DNA of 64,000 nt from Maritalea porphyrae (GCF_027213965.1 NZ_JAPWGX010000004.1:248001-312000); one strand, 5' to 3'. Positions 9,105 through 18,335 are shown, numbered from the stretch's first letter. Numbers and translations: made by a program. Notes: generated by a model from the sequence alone, not told the origin.

Positions 9105-10787
9105 ATGGCATTTCCGACAGCGACCGAACAATATATGCTGGAGCTTATCAACAAAGCTCGGAGCGACCCGAATGCAGAAGCGGCGCGCTTGGGTATTGAC
9201 CTCAACAAGGATTTGACCCCCGGAACGATCAACGGAAATGCGAAAGCACCTTTGGCATTTAGTACGTTTTTGAATGTCTCTGCTGACAAGCATTCAGTAT
9301 CGATGATCAACGACAATTACTTTAGTCACACAGGAAGCGACGGAACCTCACCCACCAACCGGATGTTTGCTGCAGGGTGGACCAGCTCGAACGGTGGATA
9401 CAGTACTGGTGAGAATATTGCCGGGGCGTTCGGTTCGATTTACGGATATAACGCTTTCACAATGGGTGTTCATCATGACGGACTTTTCAAGTCGTCGGGC
9501 CACCGTAAAAATCTGATGTCCGAAACATTTTCCGAAATTGGTATTGGTCAATTTGTTGGCGCCTATAGTGATGCTCAAATCAGTGTAAATACCGCTTCAA
9601 TGGTTACACAAAACTTTGCTCATGGCGGGCGAACGTTTTTAACTGGCGTGGTGATCAATGATGCGGATGGCGACAATTTTTATGACATTGGTGAGGGACA
9701 AGGGGCGGTTAGCGTAAAGGCGGTGGGCGCCAACGGCACTTTTTCGACCATGACCTGGGATGCGGGTGGCTACAGTCTGCAGGTGCAAGCAGGCACTTAC
9801 GAACTTGAGTTTAGCGGCGGTGGTTTAAACGGTACCATCAAAAAAACAGTGACCGTGGGCGCGGCTAATGTGAAAGTTGATGCGCGTACCGCCGAAGCAG
9901 TTGTTGATGGCAATAAAACCATCAACGGAAATGCAAGTTCTGAAGTGCTTTTGGGGGGTGAGGGGAACGATACCATCACCGGTGCTGGTGGCAACGACAC
10001 AATTAATGGTGGTGCTGGTGTGGACACGGCCAAATATGCCGGTGCAGCGACGCAATTCTCTTTAACAATAACCAAAGGTGCGGCGACCACAGTGCAGGAC
10101 CGTAAAGGCACTGAAGGTGTGGACAGCCTGACAGGTATTGAGAATATTGATTTTTTGACGGGCACCAAAGACGTCAATTTGGATGCGCTTGATGGGGTGG
10201 TCAATGTTTCCGCTGCGGATCTGACCGTTTTCATTGAGATGTATATTGCCTATTTCAACCGCGCACCGGATGCTGAAGGTCTGTTCTATTGGGGAACCCG
10301 TTTGAGCGAGGGTATGCAGCTGAGCCAAATTGCCAAAAGCTTTTTTGTTCAACCTGAAACGGTGGCGCTTTATCCTGATCCAAATGATACGACTGGGTTT
10401 GTGACTGCGGTTTACAACAATTTCCTTGGCCGTGCGCCAGACACCTCAGGGTTTAACTATTGGGTGAGTGAACTGAATTCGGGTTCTGTTTCTCGCGATG
10501 TCTTTATGCTGGCGATTATTAATGGCGCCAAAGCTGCAACGGGCAACCCAAATGATGTTGATTACATCACAGGCAAGGCCAAGATTGGCACTTATTTCTC
10601 CGTAATCAAAGGGATGGGCGACAAAGGCAACGCTAAATCTGCCATGGCTTTGTACGATGGCAGTGATGCAGGACTAGCTGCGGCGAAAAACGCTGTGGAC
10701 GCTCAATATACAGCTGCGCTTGACCCGAATAGCGGTGAGCTTCTGATCAATCTTGTTGGCGTTATGGACGATCCGTTTACAATTTAA
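9105..10787 (+). CDS. Secreted CAP-domain protein with RTX repeats and DUF4214 domains
   Basis: Probably exported by a type I system, since it has no N-terminal signal peptide but carries glycine/aspartate-rich calcium-binding repeats. Residues about 1-180 form a CAP/SCP domain (HSVSMINDNYFSHTG, GENIAGAF, HRKNLMS, IGIGQF). Residues about 190-260 look like a beta-sandwich (carboxypeptidase-regulatory-like). RTX nonapeptides follow at about 280-310 (GGEGNDTITGAGGNDTING). Two DUF4214 segments end the protein (YFNRAPDAEGLFYW and FLGRAPDTSGFNYW). The start follows GGGGAGGAAACAC. The 270 bases upstream hold no gene; I see only a weak inverted repeat at 8985-9001. Neighbours give no hint of a target, and no type I secretion genes are in the window. 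Confidence 0.85.
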   Translation: MAFPTATEQYMLELINKARSDPNAEAARLGIDLNKDLTPGTINGNAKAPLAFSTFLNVSADKHSVSMINDNYFSHTGSDGTSPTNRMFAAGWTSSNGGYSTGENIAGAFGSIYGYNAFTMGVHHDGLFKSSGHRKNLMSETFSEIGIGQFVGAYSDAQISVNTASMVTQNFAHGGRTFLTGVVINDADGDNFYDIGEGQGAVSVKAVGANGTFSTMTWDAGGYSLQVQAGTYELEFSGGGLNGTIKKTVTVGAANVKVDARTAEAVVDGNKTINGNASSEVLLGGEGNDTITGAGGNDTINGGAGVDTAKYAGAATQFSLTITKGAATTVQDRKGTEGVDSLTGIENIDFLTGTKDVNLDALDGVVNVSAADLTVFIEMYIAYFNRAPDAEGLFYWGTRLSEGMQLSQIAKSFFVQPETVALYPDPNDTTGFVTAVYNNFLGRAPDTSGFNYWVSELNSGSVSRDVFMLAIINGAKAATGNPNDVDYITGKAKIGTYFSVIKGMGDKGNAKSAMALYDGSDAGLAAAKNAVDAQYTAALDPNSGELLINLVGVMDDPFTI

Positions 10788-10794
10788 GAGAGTA

Positions 10795-10814
10795 CGCCGC
10801 CCTGTGGGGCGGCG
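10795..10814 (+). terminator. Hairpin terminator after the CAP/RTX gene
   Basis: Eight-base perfect stem CGCCGCCC / GGGCGGCG with a TGTG loop, eight bases after the stop codon. The following CTTCTGATTTC is only weakly T-rich, so termination may be partial. Confidence 0.6.
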
Positions 10815-10846
10815 CTTCTGATTTCATTGGGTTTTAACCAGCTGCT

Positions 10847-12019
10847 CTATGCCAGCCGATCAACCTCGGCGGCCACGTCTTCGTGGAACTGTTTGTTGAT
10901 CGTGCGGCCAACATAGGCGAACAGGATGCCGCCTAAGCCGATAAAGCCGATTAACAGGCCGATCAGCCAACCAATGAAGGGGATGAGCCCCAGGATGAAG
11001 GCAAGGATGATGCCGGCGACCATGGCAATGGCGCGTTTGGCCAATGTGTCACCTTCAAAGCCAAAGGCTTCAAGCACCCTTGCGGCAAGGAACCATGCAC
11101 CTGCGATATAGCCCAAAAACACAGACACGATCATCATAACAATAGCGACTGGGATCAGTGGGATTCCGATGAGGGTTACGCCCAAAACTGGAATGAGACC
11201 GATGAACATGGCTACGCCCAACATGCCAAAGAAGATGGATTTGAACGGTTTGGCGATGGCCACTTCATAAGCGATTTGGCTGCGTTTGGGAAATAGTGCC
11301 AACCAGATTATGCCAACGATGGGCAAGATCAACAGCAACAGCATGGCAGACACCCATGCGATCAGCAAGCCTTGGGTGGTTTGTTTGGCCACATCGCCCA
11401 TACCGGACACCATTTCTGGCTGGGTGATTTTTTCAATGGTGACCCGGTCGGCCGAAGCGACAGAGGCGGGCACTTTGATGTCGTCTCGTGTGGAGCGAAT
11501 GGTTAGGGCGCCATCAACTTTCGCCCCCTCGCCAAAACTTATCCGGTCACCAGAAAAGCTGACGTCGCCTTTAACATTTGCATTGAGGTCAAAACGTGCA
11601 GCGCCGATCAAAACCGAACCTAAAACGGGGGCATTGATGGTCACGTCCGCGCCCGCTGCGCGCACATTACCGCCCACTTCACCGTCAATCCGAACGCTTG
11701 AGCCGGACGAGGTAACGTCTTTGGCCGTTGCGCCATTGATGCGAACCATATTGCCAAAGGCATAGGTGTTGCCCATGACGTCGCCATCCACGATAACTTC
11801 AAAGCCTGCGGCATGCACATCGCCGTTTACGGTGGCGCTAACGGTGGGTTTGTAGCCTGTGGCAAAAACATCATTGGCTACAGTATTTGTAATTTCGGGG
11901 CTTTCAGCGCCGATATAAATATCACCGCCGAAATCTAGTCGTTCTTCTTTGGATTCTTGGGCAAGTATTGGGGTGATCAATATTGCCAGAAATGCCAGTA
12001 TTAAGGAGGTAAATCGCAT
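10847..12019 (-). CDS. Bactofilin-like polymer-forming domain fused to membrane segments
   Basis: Predicted envelope protein of 390 residues. A signal peptide (FTSLILAFLAILITPILAQ) is followed by a repetitive beta-helical region of about 150 residues with regularly spaced short turns (VNGDVHAAG, VDGDVMGN, IDGEVGGNVRAAG, VKGDVSFSG). That pattern is typical of polymer-forming bactofilin-type domains. The last 170 residues are four or more hydrophobic segments. Bactofilins are normally cytoplasmic; here the signal peptide puts the repeat region outside, so this is the less-studied membrane-bound variant. GGGAAG precedes the ATG. It stands alone between two convergent/divergent neighbours and its function is unknown. 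Confidence 0.75.
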   Translation of the reverse strand: MRFTSLILAFLAILITPILAQESKEERLDFGGDIYIGAESPEITNTVANDVFATGYKPTVSATVNGDVHAAGFEVIVDGDVMGNTYAFGNMVRINGATAKDVTSSGSSVRIDGEVGGNVRAAGADVTINAPVLGSVLIGAARFDLNANVKGDVSFSGDRISFGEGAKVDGALTIRSTRDDIKVPASVASADRVTIEKITQPEMVSGMGDVAKQTTQGLLIAWVSAMLLLLILPIVGIIWLALFPKRSQIAYEVAIAKPFKSIFFGMLGVAMFIGLIPVLGVTLIGIPLIPVAIVMMIVSVFLGYIAGAWFLAARVLEAFGFEGDTLAKRAIAMVAGIILAFILGLIPFIGWLIGLLIGFIGLGGILFAYVGRTINKQFHEDVAAEVDRLA

Positions 12020-12082
12020 GATCGTCTTCCCTGTTTTTTAAAGAGTGCAAATTTAAGACTAATCATGGTGCGGCCAAGCGCC

Positions 12083-12096
12083 TTGATCAAGATCAG
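12083..12096. promoter_or_regulatory. FNR/CRP-family-like box upstream of the YczE-like gene
   Basis: TTGATCAAGATCAG matches TTGAT-N4-ATCAA at nine of ten positions. It lies 146 bases upstream of the rightward YczE-like gene and 64 bases upstream of the leftward bactofilin-like gene. The rest of the 222-base gap (12020-12241) shows no other clear signal. Confidence 0.4.
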
Positions 12097-12241
12097 GATG
12101 GTAAATAAATCCCTAATTGATGTCTTGTACTTTAGGTTATCAGTTGCATCATCAAAGCAATTGCTGGTTTCGCCAAAGGTTGAAAAGCTGTAACAAGCAT
12201 AGCAGAACGATAAGCATCAACCTTCCGCGGGAACATTTCCA

Positions 12242-12922
12242 ATGCGCATGAATCTGAAGTTTCTTTCCGTGAAGGAAGTCCCACGGCTTTTTTGGAGTGC
12301 GCCCAAAGCCCTAACGTTTCGGCCGCCAGCCATTTCTTTGGCTTTTTTGGTTGTTGGATTATTTCTGTTCGGGCTTGGTGAAGCACTTATTATTGCTGGG
12401 GCTGTTGGGCTTAGCCCATGGACGGTTTTTGCGGAGGGTGTAACCAAAATCACCGGTTGGGATATTGGGCTCGCCAGTTTTGTCATCAGCGTTGGTGTGC
12501 TGATTTGTTGGATTCCACTAAAGCAAAGCCCGGGCATTGGCACCTTGTTGAATGCGATCATTATCTCGCTGGTGCTTAGTTTTGTGCTGCCGCATTTGCC
12601 AACCTTCGACAATATTTTTCTAAAGGTATCGGAGGCCGTGTTTGGCTTGTTGGTCACAGGCTTTGGTGGAGCGCTTTATTTGATCGCCAATTTGGGGCCG
12701 GGCCCGCGCGACGGATTGATGACCGGTTTGCAAAGGATCACCAACTTGCCCATTGCCTGGGTACGTAGCGGCATTGAACTTGGGGTGATTGCAATTGGCT
12801 GGAGTTTGGGCGGTGGTGTTGGCTTTGGTACCGTCATGTTTGCTTTGGGCATTGGCCCATCGGTTGCGTTGAGTATGTACGCGCTTATGCAAATTTTTGG
12901 CCGTGCTAAGGTTCCATCCTAA
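12242..12922 (+). CDS. YczE-like integral membrane protein
   Basis: Membrane protein of 226 residues with about five hydrophobic segments, recognised as YczE/YyaS-like from the motif LGPGPRDGLMTGL preceded by a Gly/Phe-rich segment and a second conserved LGIGPSVAL near the C-terminus. Its biochemical role is not established. A second in-frame ATG six bases downstream is an alternative start. It is transcribed alone and converges on the importer ATPase gene. A possible FNR-type site lies upstream. Confidence 0.75.
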   Translation: MRMNLKFLSVKEVPRLFWSAPKALTFRPPAISLAFLVVGLFLFGLGEALIIAGAVGLSPWTVFAEGVTKITGWDIGLASFVISVGVLICWIPLKQSPGIGTLLNAIIISLVLSFVLPHLPTFDNIFLKVSEAVFGLLVTGFGGALYLIANLGPGPRDGLMTGLQRITNLPIAWVRSGIELGVIAIGWSLGGGVGFGTVMFALGIGPSVALSMYALMQIFGRAKVPS

Positions 12923-12954
12923 ATTCACGGCCGGCAGAAGAATGTGCAAACGCG

Positions 12955-13878
12955 CTAACTTCTCATCATGCGCCCTTCGCCGATGCTGGCCAAGGGCGCT
13001 GTGCTGGCTGCCGTGGCTTTTCGCACTTCATCAGCGAAGTTTGAAAAGTCTTTGGCATGTTCAAAATTCGCGTCAATTTTTGTTTTGGCGCTGGGGACTG
13101 AGGAAAGCAACAGCTTTGAATAAGCGTGTTGTGGATCACGCACGATTTGGTCGGACGGGCCATATTCAACGATGCGGCCGCCAAACATAACGGCTGTGTT
13201 TTCCGTTAGATAGTGGGCCGTTGCGAGATCGTGGGTGATATAAAGAAACGTGATGCCGCGCTCGTCTTTTAAGCGTTTCATTAGGTTCAAAATAGAGCGG
13301 CGGATGGACACGTCAAGCATCGAGGTTGGTTCATCCGCGATGATCAATTCAGCCCCCACGGCCAAAGCACGGGCCAAGTTGATGCGTTGGCGCTGACCGC
13401 CGGAAAGCTCGTGCGGGTATTTTTCTAACGTGGCTGCTGGGTCCAGCTCAACATCGGTCAAAGTGCGGTGCAGTTCGTCTTCTAGCGTGGAATCTGCTGG
13501 CACGCGCTTGTGTAGTTTTAGGGGCCGTTCAAGGTGGTGGCGCACGGTGTGCGTGGGGTTCAGCGAAGCGAATGGGTCTTGGAAGACCATTTGCACTTTG
13601 CGGGCGGTTTCACGCTTTTCTTTCGAGGTGTGCGCTGTGGCGATGGGTTTGCCTTCAACGCAGATTTTTCCGCTGTCGATTTGGAACATGCCCGCCACGG
13701 CGCGGCCACAAGTTGATTTGCCTGATCCGCTTTCGCCGACCAGCGCGAGGGCTTGGCCTTTTTGTAGCGAGAAGGAAATATCTTGCAGTGCTTTAACCTG
13801 TTTGGTGGGGCCAAACATGGTTTTAAGCGTGTAGGTCTTATGGACCTGATCGAGGGTTAGAAATGCTGGTGCTGACAT
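12955..13878 (-). CDS. Peptide-type ABC importer ATPase (OppF/DppF-like)
   Basis: Second ATPase of the importer, 307 residues. Walker A is GESGSGKST, the signature [15 protein letters not shown] and Walker B LIIADEPTSMLD, with the switch His in YITHDLATAHYL. The C-terminal extension after about residue 250 is the oligopeptide-type tail, although this one ends in an Ala/Thr-rich stretch rather than a clear Cys cluster. It begins immediately after the stop of the preceding ATPase gene (TAAATG), so the two are co-translated. The substrate follows the binding protein of the operon and is not known. Confidence 0.92.
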   Translation of the reverse strand: MSAPAFLTLDQVHKTYTLKTMFGPTKQVKALQDISFSLQKGQALALVGESGSGKSTCGRAVAGMFQIDSGKICVEGKPIATAHTSKEKRETARKVQMVFQDPFASLNPTHTVRHHLERPLKLHKRVPADSTLEDELHRTLTDVELDPAATLEKYPHELSGGQRQRINLARALAVGAELIIADEPTSMLDVSIRRSILNLMKRLKDERGITFLYITHDLATAHYLTENTAVMFGGRIVEYGPSDQIVRDPQHAYSKLLLSSVPSAKTKIDANFEHAKDFSNFADEVRKATAASTAPLASIGEGRMMRS

Positions 13879-14685
13879 TTACGCCACTCCCTTTGTATCA
13901 TCAAAACTGGGCATCGCTTCCCATAGTTTCTTGGTGTAGTCGTGCTGCGGGTTATTGACGATTTCTTGTGTGTCGTTCACCTCAACAATTTCGCCTTCCA
14001 GCATGATGGCAATTCGATCGGCGAACTGGGCCATGAGGGCCAGGTCGTGCGTGATGAAGAGGATTGAAAATCCGAATTTGGCTTGCAAACCAGCGATTTC
14101 CTGCAAAATTTCACGTTGCACCACCACATCAAGCGCCGTGGTTGGTTCGTCCATGATGATCATTTGCGGCTCAAGAATGAGGGCATTGGCCAGCACCACC
14201 CGTTGGCGCATGCCGCCAGATAGTTGATGTGGGAAATCGTCCAAACGGGCAGGGTCAATGCCCACAAGCCCCATCAGTTCGATTGCACGGGCGCGCGCTT
14301 CGGCCGTAGATTTACCTGTGTGGCGGTGGTAGACGTCCCGGAATTGCTCAAAGATGGTGAGCACAGGATTGAGTGCATTCATGGCGCTTTGAAACACCAA
14401 AGAAACCTTGCTCCAACGCCATTGGTTCAGTGTCTCTTCGTCAAAGGCCAACACATCTTCACCGTCTACGGTGATTGAGCCACCAGAAATGAATGCGGGG
14501 GGACGGTGCAGGCGCATCAAAGCATAGGCAATGGTTGATTTCCCGCAGCCGCTTTCGCCGGCAAGGCCGAGCACCTCGCCTTTGTTGATGTGTAGATCGA
14601 CGGTTTTGACCGCGCGGAATGGGCCGTCCAACGTCATGTAATCAACCTCAAGGCCTTTAACGTCTAGGAACCGATCTTCACTCAT
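13879..14685 (-). CDS. Peptide-type ABC importer ATPase (OppD/DppD-like)
   Basis: First ATPase of the importer, 268 residues. Walker A is GESGCGKST, the signature LSGGMRQRVVLANAL and Walker B MIIMDEPTTALD, with FITHDLALMAQFADR downstream. The start at 14685 overlaps the stop of the upstream permease gene (ATGA). A longer in-frame reading upstream lies inside that permease and is discarded. The protein is shorter than typical OppD, ending soon after the nucleotide-binding fold. Confidence 0.92.
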   Translation of the reverse strand: MSEDRFLDVKGLEVDYMTLDGPFRAVKTVDLHINKGEVLGLAGESGCGKSTIAYALMRLHRPPAFISGGSITVDGEDVLAFDEETLNQWRWSKVSLVFQSAMNALNPVLTIFEQFRDVYHRHTGKSTAEARARAIELMGLVGIDPARLDDFPHQLSGGMRQRVVLANALILEPQMIIMDEPTTALDVVVQREILQEIAGLQAKFGFSILFITHDLALMAQFADRIAIMLEGEIVEVNDTQEIVNNPQHDYTKKLWEAMPSFDDTKGVA

Positions 14686-15596
14686 GAGGTGGCCCCTTTT
14701 GCGTTCTTGTAGTTCTGGTCGAATTTCTTTTGCGCTTTCACGGCTTTGTTGATGGCGCCTAGGGTGCGCAGGCGTGGGTTGGACATTTCGTCGATGCCAA
14801 AGTTGAGCAGCGACAAGCCAACACCAATCACCACAATGGCCATGCAAGGGGCAAAGACTTCCCACCATGCGCCAACCGCGATGGCGGACGAGGTTTGTGC
14901 GTTATAAAGCATTGTGCCCCAAGAGACGGCGAGCGGATCACCAAGGCCTAAGAATTCAAGCGTTGCTTCGGTGATGATGGTGTAAACCACCGAACCGATG
15001 AAATTAAAGCCGATGATCGACAAAAGGTTTGGCATCAATTCAACACAAATGATGCGCCAGCTGGGTTCGCCGATTTGCTCGGATGCTTCAATGAAGTCGC
15101 GTTTGCGCAGGGTCAGGGTTTGAGCGCGGGTCACCCTTGCCCCCCACGCCCAAGACGTGAGGCCGATAATCATGGCGATCATAAAGGGATCGGATTGCCC
15201 AATGAAGGCGGCAAGCACCAACAAAAGCGGCAGTTGGGGGATGACCAAGGCTATGTTGGTGATGAAGTTGAGCGTTTCATCAATCCAGCCCCCGAAATAG
15301 CCAGCGGTGACGCCGATCAGGGTGCCAATGACCGTGACGATCAGCCCGGCGGCAAAACCGACGATCAGCGAGGTGCGGGTGCCCCACACAAATTGGGTGT
15401 AGACGTCGCGGCCCATGCGGGTTGAACCCATGGAATGCTCAACAGTTGGCGCTTGGTGGGGGCGGGCGACGCGTTTGAGCGGATCGTGACTGGTGATCAG
15501 CGGCGCGGCCAAGGCAATGCCGATATAGGCCAGAACGATCAACATGCCGGCGGTGGCTTTTTTGTTGCGCAGAATAATCGAGAAGAATTTGAGCAT
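14682..15596 (-). CDS. Peptide-type ABC importer permease (OppC/DppC-like)
   Basis: Inner-membrane permease of 304 residues. The N-terminus has one membrane segment (MLIVLAYIGIALAAPLI) and the DPP/OPP-type periplasmic motif (HSMGSTRMGRDVYTQFVWGTR) typical of the C subunit. Further hydrophobic segments follow, with the coupling loop EASEQIGEPSWRIICVELMPN. It is three bases downstream of the first permease gene and overlaps the ATPase gene. Confidence 0.92.
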   Translation of the reverse strand: MLKFFSIILRNKKATAGMLIVLAYIGIALAAPLITSHDPLKRVARPHQAPTVEHSMGSTRMGRDVYTQFVWGTRTSLIVGFAAGLIVTVIGTLIGVTAGYFGGWIDETLNFITNIALVIPQLPLLLVLAAFIGQSDPFMIAMIIGLTSWAWGARVTRAQTLTLRKRDFIEASEQIGEPSWRIICVELMPNLLSIIGFNFIGSVVYTIITEATLEFLGLGDPLAVSWGTMLYNAQTSSAIAVGAWWEVFAPCMAIVVIGVGLSLLNFGIDEMSNPRLRTLGAINKAVKAQKKFDQNYKNAKGATS

Positions 15597-15599
15597 GGT

Positions 15600-16577
15600 T
15601 TAAGCCTTCCGCAGCCGTGGATCGAGGAAGATATAGATGAAGTCGATGAGCAGATTTGCGGTCAGCATGGCCAAGGTCATGATGATCAATTGGCCTTGGA
15701 TCAGCGGATAGTCACGCGCGATAATGCCTTGAAACAAGAGATTGCCAAGGCCGGGATAGTTGAACACGATTTCAATAATCAGCGACCCACCCATGACAGA
15801 GCCCAGACTAAGCGCAAATGCGGTCATTGAAGGCAAAAGCGCATTGCGAGCGGCGTAATTGTAGCGCACGCGGCTGTCTGTTAGGCCCTTCGCGTGGCCC
15901 ATAACCACATGTTCTTCTCCCAGCTGCCCAATCATATTATTGCGCATGGTGATCAAGTAGCCCCCGAGCGACACAAAGGCGAGGGTGCCGACGGGCATGA
16001 TGGCGTGATAGGCGATTGAGCCGAAATAGGACCAGGTCCAACCCGGATCAAGCGCTGGCGCATAGGCGTATCCCGTGGGGAGCCATTGCAGCACAAGGCC
16101 GAAAACGTAAAGCGTTGTAATGGCGACCACAAGGGCTGGCACAGATTGCACCGCAAGCGCGGAAGGGGACACCAAACTGTCGAACCAGCTGCCCCGTTTC
16201 CACGCGGCATAAACGCCCAACATGGAGCCAATGCAAAAGGCCAAAATGACGGAGGTGCCAGCTAGGAACAGGGTCCAGGGCAAGGCCATCATCAAGACGT
16301 CGAGAACGGTGAGCGGGTAGTACTTGATGGAGATGCCAAAATCCCAAGAAAAGACGGACTTTAGATAGATGAAATACTCTTCGTACAGCGGACGTTCCAC
16401 AAAGCCGAACGTTTCAGCGAGCGCTTTTTTCGCTTCAGGTGGCAATGTATTGCCTGCATTGGCGAACATAATGTCGATGGGGTTGCCGGGCATCAGGCGG
16501 GGCAACATGAAGTTGATAGATGCGGCCACCAAAAAGGCAACGATGTAAAAGAGAATGCGACGCAGAATAAAAGACAT
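15600..16577 (-). CDS. Peptide-type ABC importer permease (OppB/DppB-like)
   Basis: Inner-membrane permease of 325 residues with six membrane segments. The N-terminus FILRRILFYIVAFLVAASINFMLPRLMPGNPID is the standard B-subunit start. The coupling loop is in MGHAKGLTDSRVRYNYAARNALLP, and the C-terminal NYPGLGNLLFQGIIARDYPLIQG is family-typical. ATG at 16577 is chosen over an in-frame TTG 12 bases upstream. It lies after the binding-protein gene, separated by two hairpins. Confidence 0.92.
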   Translation of the reverse strand: MSFILRRILFYIVAFLVAASINFMLPRLMPGNPIDIMFANAGNTLPPEAKKALAETFGFVERPLYEEYFIYLKSVFSWDFGISIKYYPLTVLDVLMMALPWTLFLAGTSVILAFCIGSMLGVYAAWKRGSWFDSLVSPSALAVQSVPALVVAITTLYVFGLVLQWLPTGYAYAPALDPGWTWSYFGSIAYHAIMPVGTLAFVSLGGYLITMRNNMIGQLGEEHVVMGHAKGLTDSRVRYNYAARNALLPSMTAFALSLGSVMGGSLIIEIVFNYPGLGNLLFQGIIARDYPLIQGQLIIMTLAMLTANLLIDFIYIFLDPRLRKA

Positions 16578-16601
16578 ATGTTCACCCAAGATTTAGAGAA
16601 T

Positions 16602-16627
16602 GGGCGACGCTATGCTGTGCGCCGCCC
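16602..16627 (-). other. Intercistronic hairpin between binding-protein and permease genes
   Basis: On the transcribed strand, a nine-base stem GGGCGGCGC / GCGTCGCCC (one G-U pair) with an eight-base loop. A smaller stem (GAGGG/CCCTC, 16650-16665) lies nearer the binding-protein stop. There is no T-run. Such structures usually protect the upstream binding-protein mRNA and lower permease expression. Confidence 0.6.
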
Positions 16628-16682
16628 ACCTGTTCATGCTTTCAACCGGGAGGGACTAAGCCCTCAAGGCTAGTGTCAGGAT

Positions 16683-18335
16683 CTAGCTTTTGGGCTTTAT
16701 TGAAAGCAGGTGCAGAATACGTTCTGGGTTGCCATCGTGTACGGTTGGTACAGCTTGGTCGTTGTCGGCAGAGAAGAAGCCTTCAAAACGTTTCGTTGAA
16801 TATTGGTACCAATATGGGTTGTTGAACACAGCAACGTGCGGCATATCTTTTGACAAAATCATTTGCACGTCGTTCATGATGGCACGCTGTTCGGCTTCAT
16901 CAGATGTTTTGAAGAAGCTATCAAGCAACCCGTCCAACTCTTCATTGGTGTAACCAGTTACTGAGAAGCGGCTTGAGCCCACTTTTGACGAATGGAACGT
17001 ATCGAACGCCATGTGTGGTGTAACGCCGACAACCAAAGCGTTGATACCGGCTTGGTAGCTGCCATCAAGCAAGCTTTGTGTCCATGCAGCAGCTTCAGGG
17101 GTTGCAACACGCGCATTCACGCCGGCTTCATGCAGCCCTTCAACAGCCAATTGCACGGTGTTCACCCAGTCAGTCCAGCCGTTTGGCACGATCAGATCAA
17201 ACGAGATTTGTTTGCCTGATGGTGTTTCAACAAAACCGTCACCATCGGTATCTTTGTAGCCAGCTTCTGCCAACAATGCTGCTGCAGCTTCTACATTATA
17301 TTCGGTGAACTTGCCATATTGTGCATCAGCTTCTGGATTGTTCCAAGCGTGGTAACCACGGCCAAGACCAGATGGATATTGGTTGATTGTTGGGTAACCG
17401 TAACCTGCAATATCAACCATTGCTTGGCGATCCATTGACATGGAGAACGCGCGACGGAAATTAACGTCGTTAAAGGCTTCTTTGTTGCCCTCTTCGGTTG
17501 CATTCATGTTCATGTTGAAAATGACCAACGAGCCACCAGGGAACCAGTATTTGTGGTTTTCTGGGTCTTTTGCAACGTAGGTTTTTTCAATGTCGGGCAG
17601 GAATGAGCCAAACCAATCCAACTCGCCTTTTGCGGCTGCTGTTAGGGCTTGGTCGTTGTTGGCGATTTGTGGGAAGCGCATGCAGTCAACTGCAAGATCG
17701 TCATTCTGGAAATAGAACGGGTTGCGACACTGCACATATTCTTGCGGTGTAAAGCGACGGATTTCTGTAAGCGGACCAGAACCAACCGGGTTCAAGTTCA
17801 AGCTGCTCACAGGATCTTCAATTGATGACCAAATGTGTTCAGGCACCGTGTGCAAACGTGCCACATCAAAGATCAGGCCAGTGCTTGCTTCTTTGTAGTT
17901 CACTTTGACAGAGGTGGCGTCGACTTTTTCAACACTATCCAATTTTTCCCAAATCGCACGAACGTCGAGCGCTGGGTGTTCTTTGATCAGGTTGAAGGTG
18001 AATACCACATCGTCAGCGTCAAGCGCTTCGCCGTCCGACCATTTTAGGCCATCGCGAAGCTTGAACGTTACTGACTTAAGATCGTCAGAATATTCAAAGC
18101 TTTCTGCCAAACGGTATTCAGCGCGGCCACCTTGGATGCGGTTGAAGACAACGAGTTGCTCGTACATGAAGTCACGTACAGAGCGCAAAACAGTTGTTTG
18201 GTTGAATGGGTTGTAGTTTTCGATGTGCGCCGTAGTTTGGTGCGGCACGGCTGTCAAAATCGCTTCGGCTTGAGCACCTGCTGTTGTCAGCATAAGCGCA
18301 GACGCAATTGCGGGCAAAATCATGCTAGAACGCAT
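16683..18335 (-). CDS. Family 5 extracellular solute-binding protein
   Basis: Periplasmic receptor of the peptide-type importer, 550 residues. A signal peptide precedes AQAEAIL. The family-5 pattern follows: a hydrophobic start, YNPFNQTTVL, LKSVTFKLRDGLKWSDGEALDADDVVFTFN (the SBP_bac_5 signature region) and AFSMSMDRQAMVDIA. The start follows TTAGGAGGAAACCCC. It is the first gene of a five-gene leftward operon and is divergent from a hybrid sensor kinase. Family-5 receptors bind peptides, opines, nickel or oligosaccharides; the ligand here is not evident. Confidence 0.92.
   Translation of the reverse strand: MRSSMILPAIASALMLTTAGAQAEAILTAVPHQTTAHIENYNPFNQTTVLRSVRDFMYEQLVVFNRIQGGRAEYRLAESFEYSDDLKSVTFKLRDGLKWSDGEALDADDVVFTFNLIKEHPALDVRAIWEKLDSVEKVDATSVKVNYKEASTGLIFDVARLHTVPEHIWSSIEDPVSSLNLNPVGSGPLTEIRRFTPQEYVQCRNPFYFQNDDLAVDCMRFPQIANNDQALTAAAKGELDWFGSFLPDIEKTYVAKDPENHKYWFPGGSLVIFNMNMNATEEGNKEAFNDVNFRRAFSMSMDRQAMVDIAGYGYPTINQYPSGLGRGYHAWNNPEADAQYGKFTEYNVEAAAALLAEAGYKDTDGDGFVETPSGKQISFDLIVPNGWTDWVNTVQLAVEGLHEAGVNARVATPEAAAWTQSLLDGSYQAGINALVVGVTPHMAFDTFHSSKVGSSRFSVTGYTNEELDGLLDSFFKTSDEAEQRAIMNDVQMILSKDMPHVAVFNNPYWYQYSTKRFEGFFSADNDQAVPTVHDGNPERILHLLSIKPKS

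Noticed and set aside
8881-9216. Plus-strand frame of 111 codons overlapping the CAP gene start
   Set aside because: Overlaps the real gene in another frame, no ribosome site, Cys-rich shadow composition.
15075-15425. Plus-strand frame of 116 codons rich in Gly, Asp and Gln
   Set aside because: Antisense to the OppC-like permease; no start signal.
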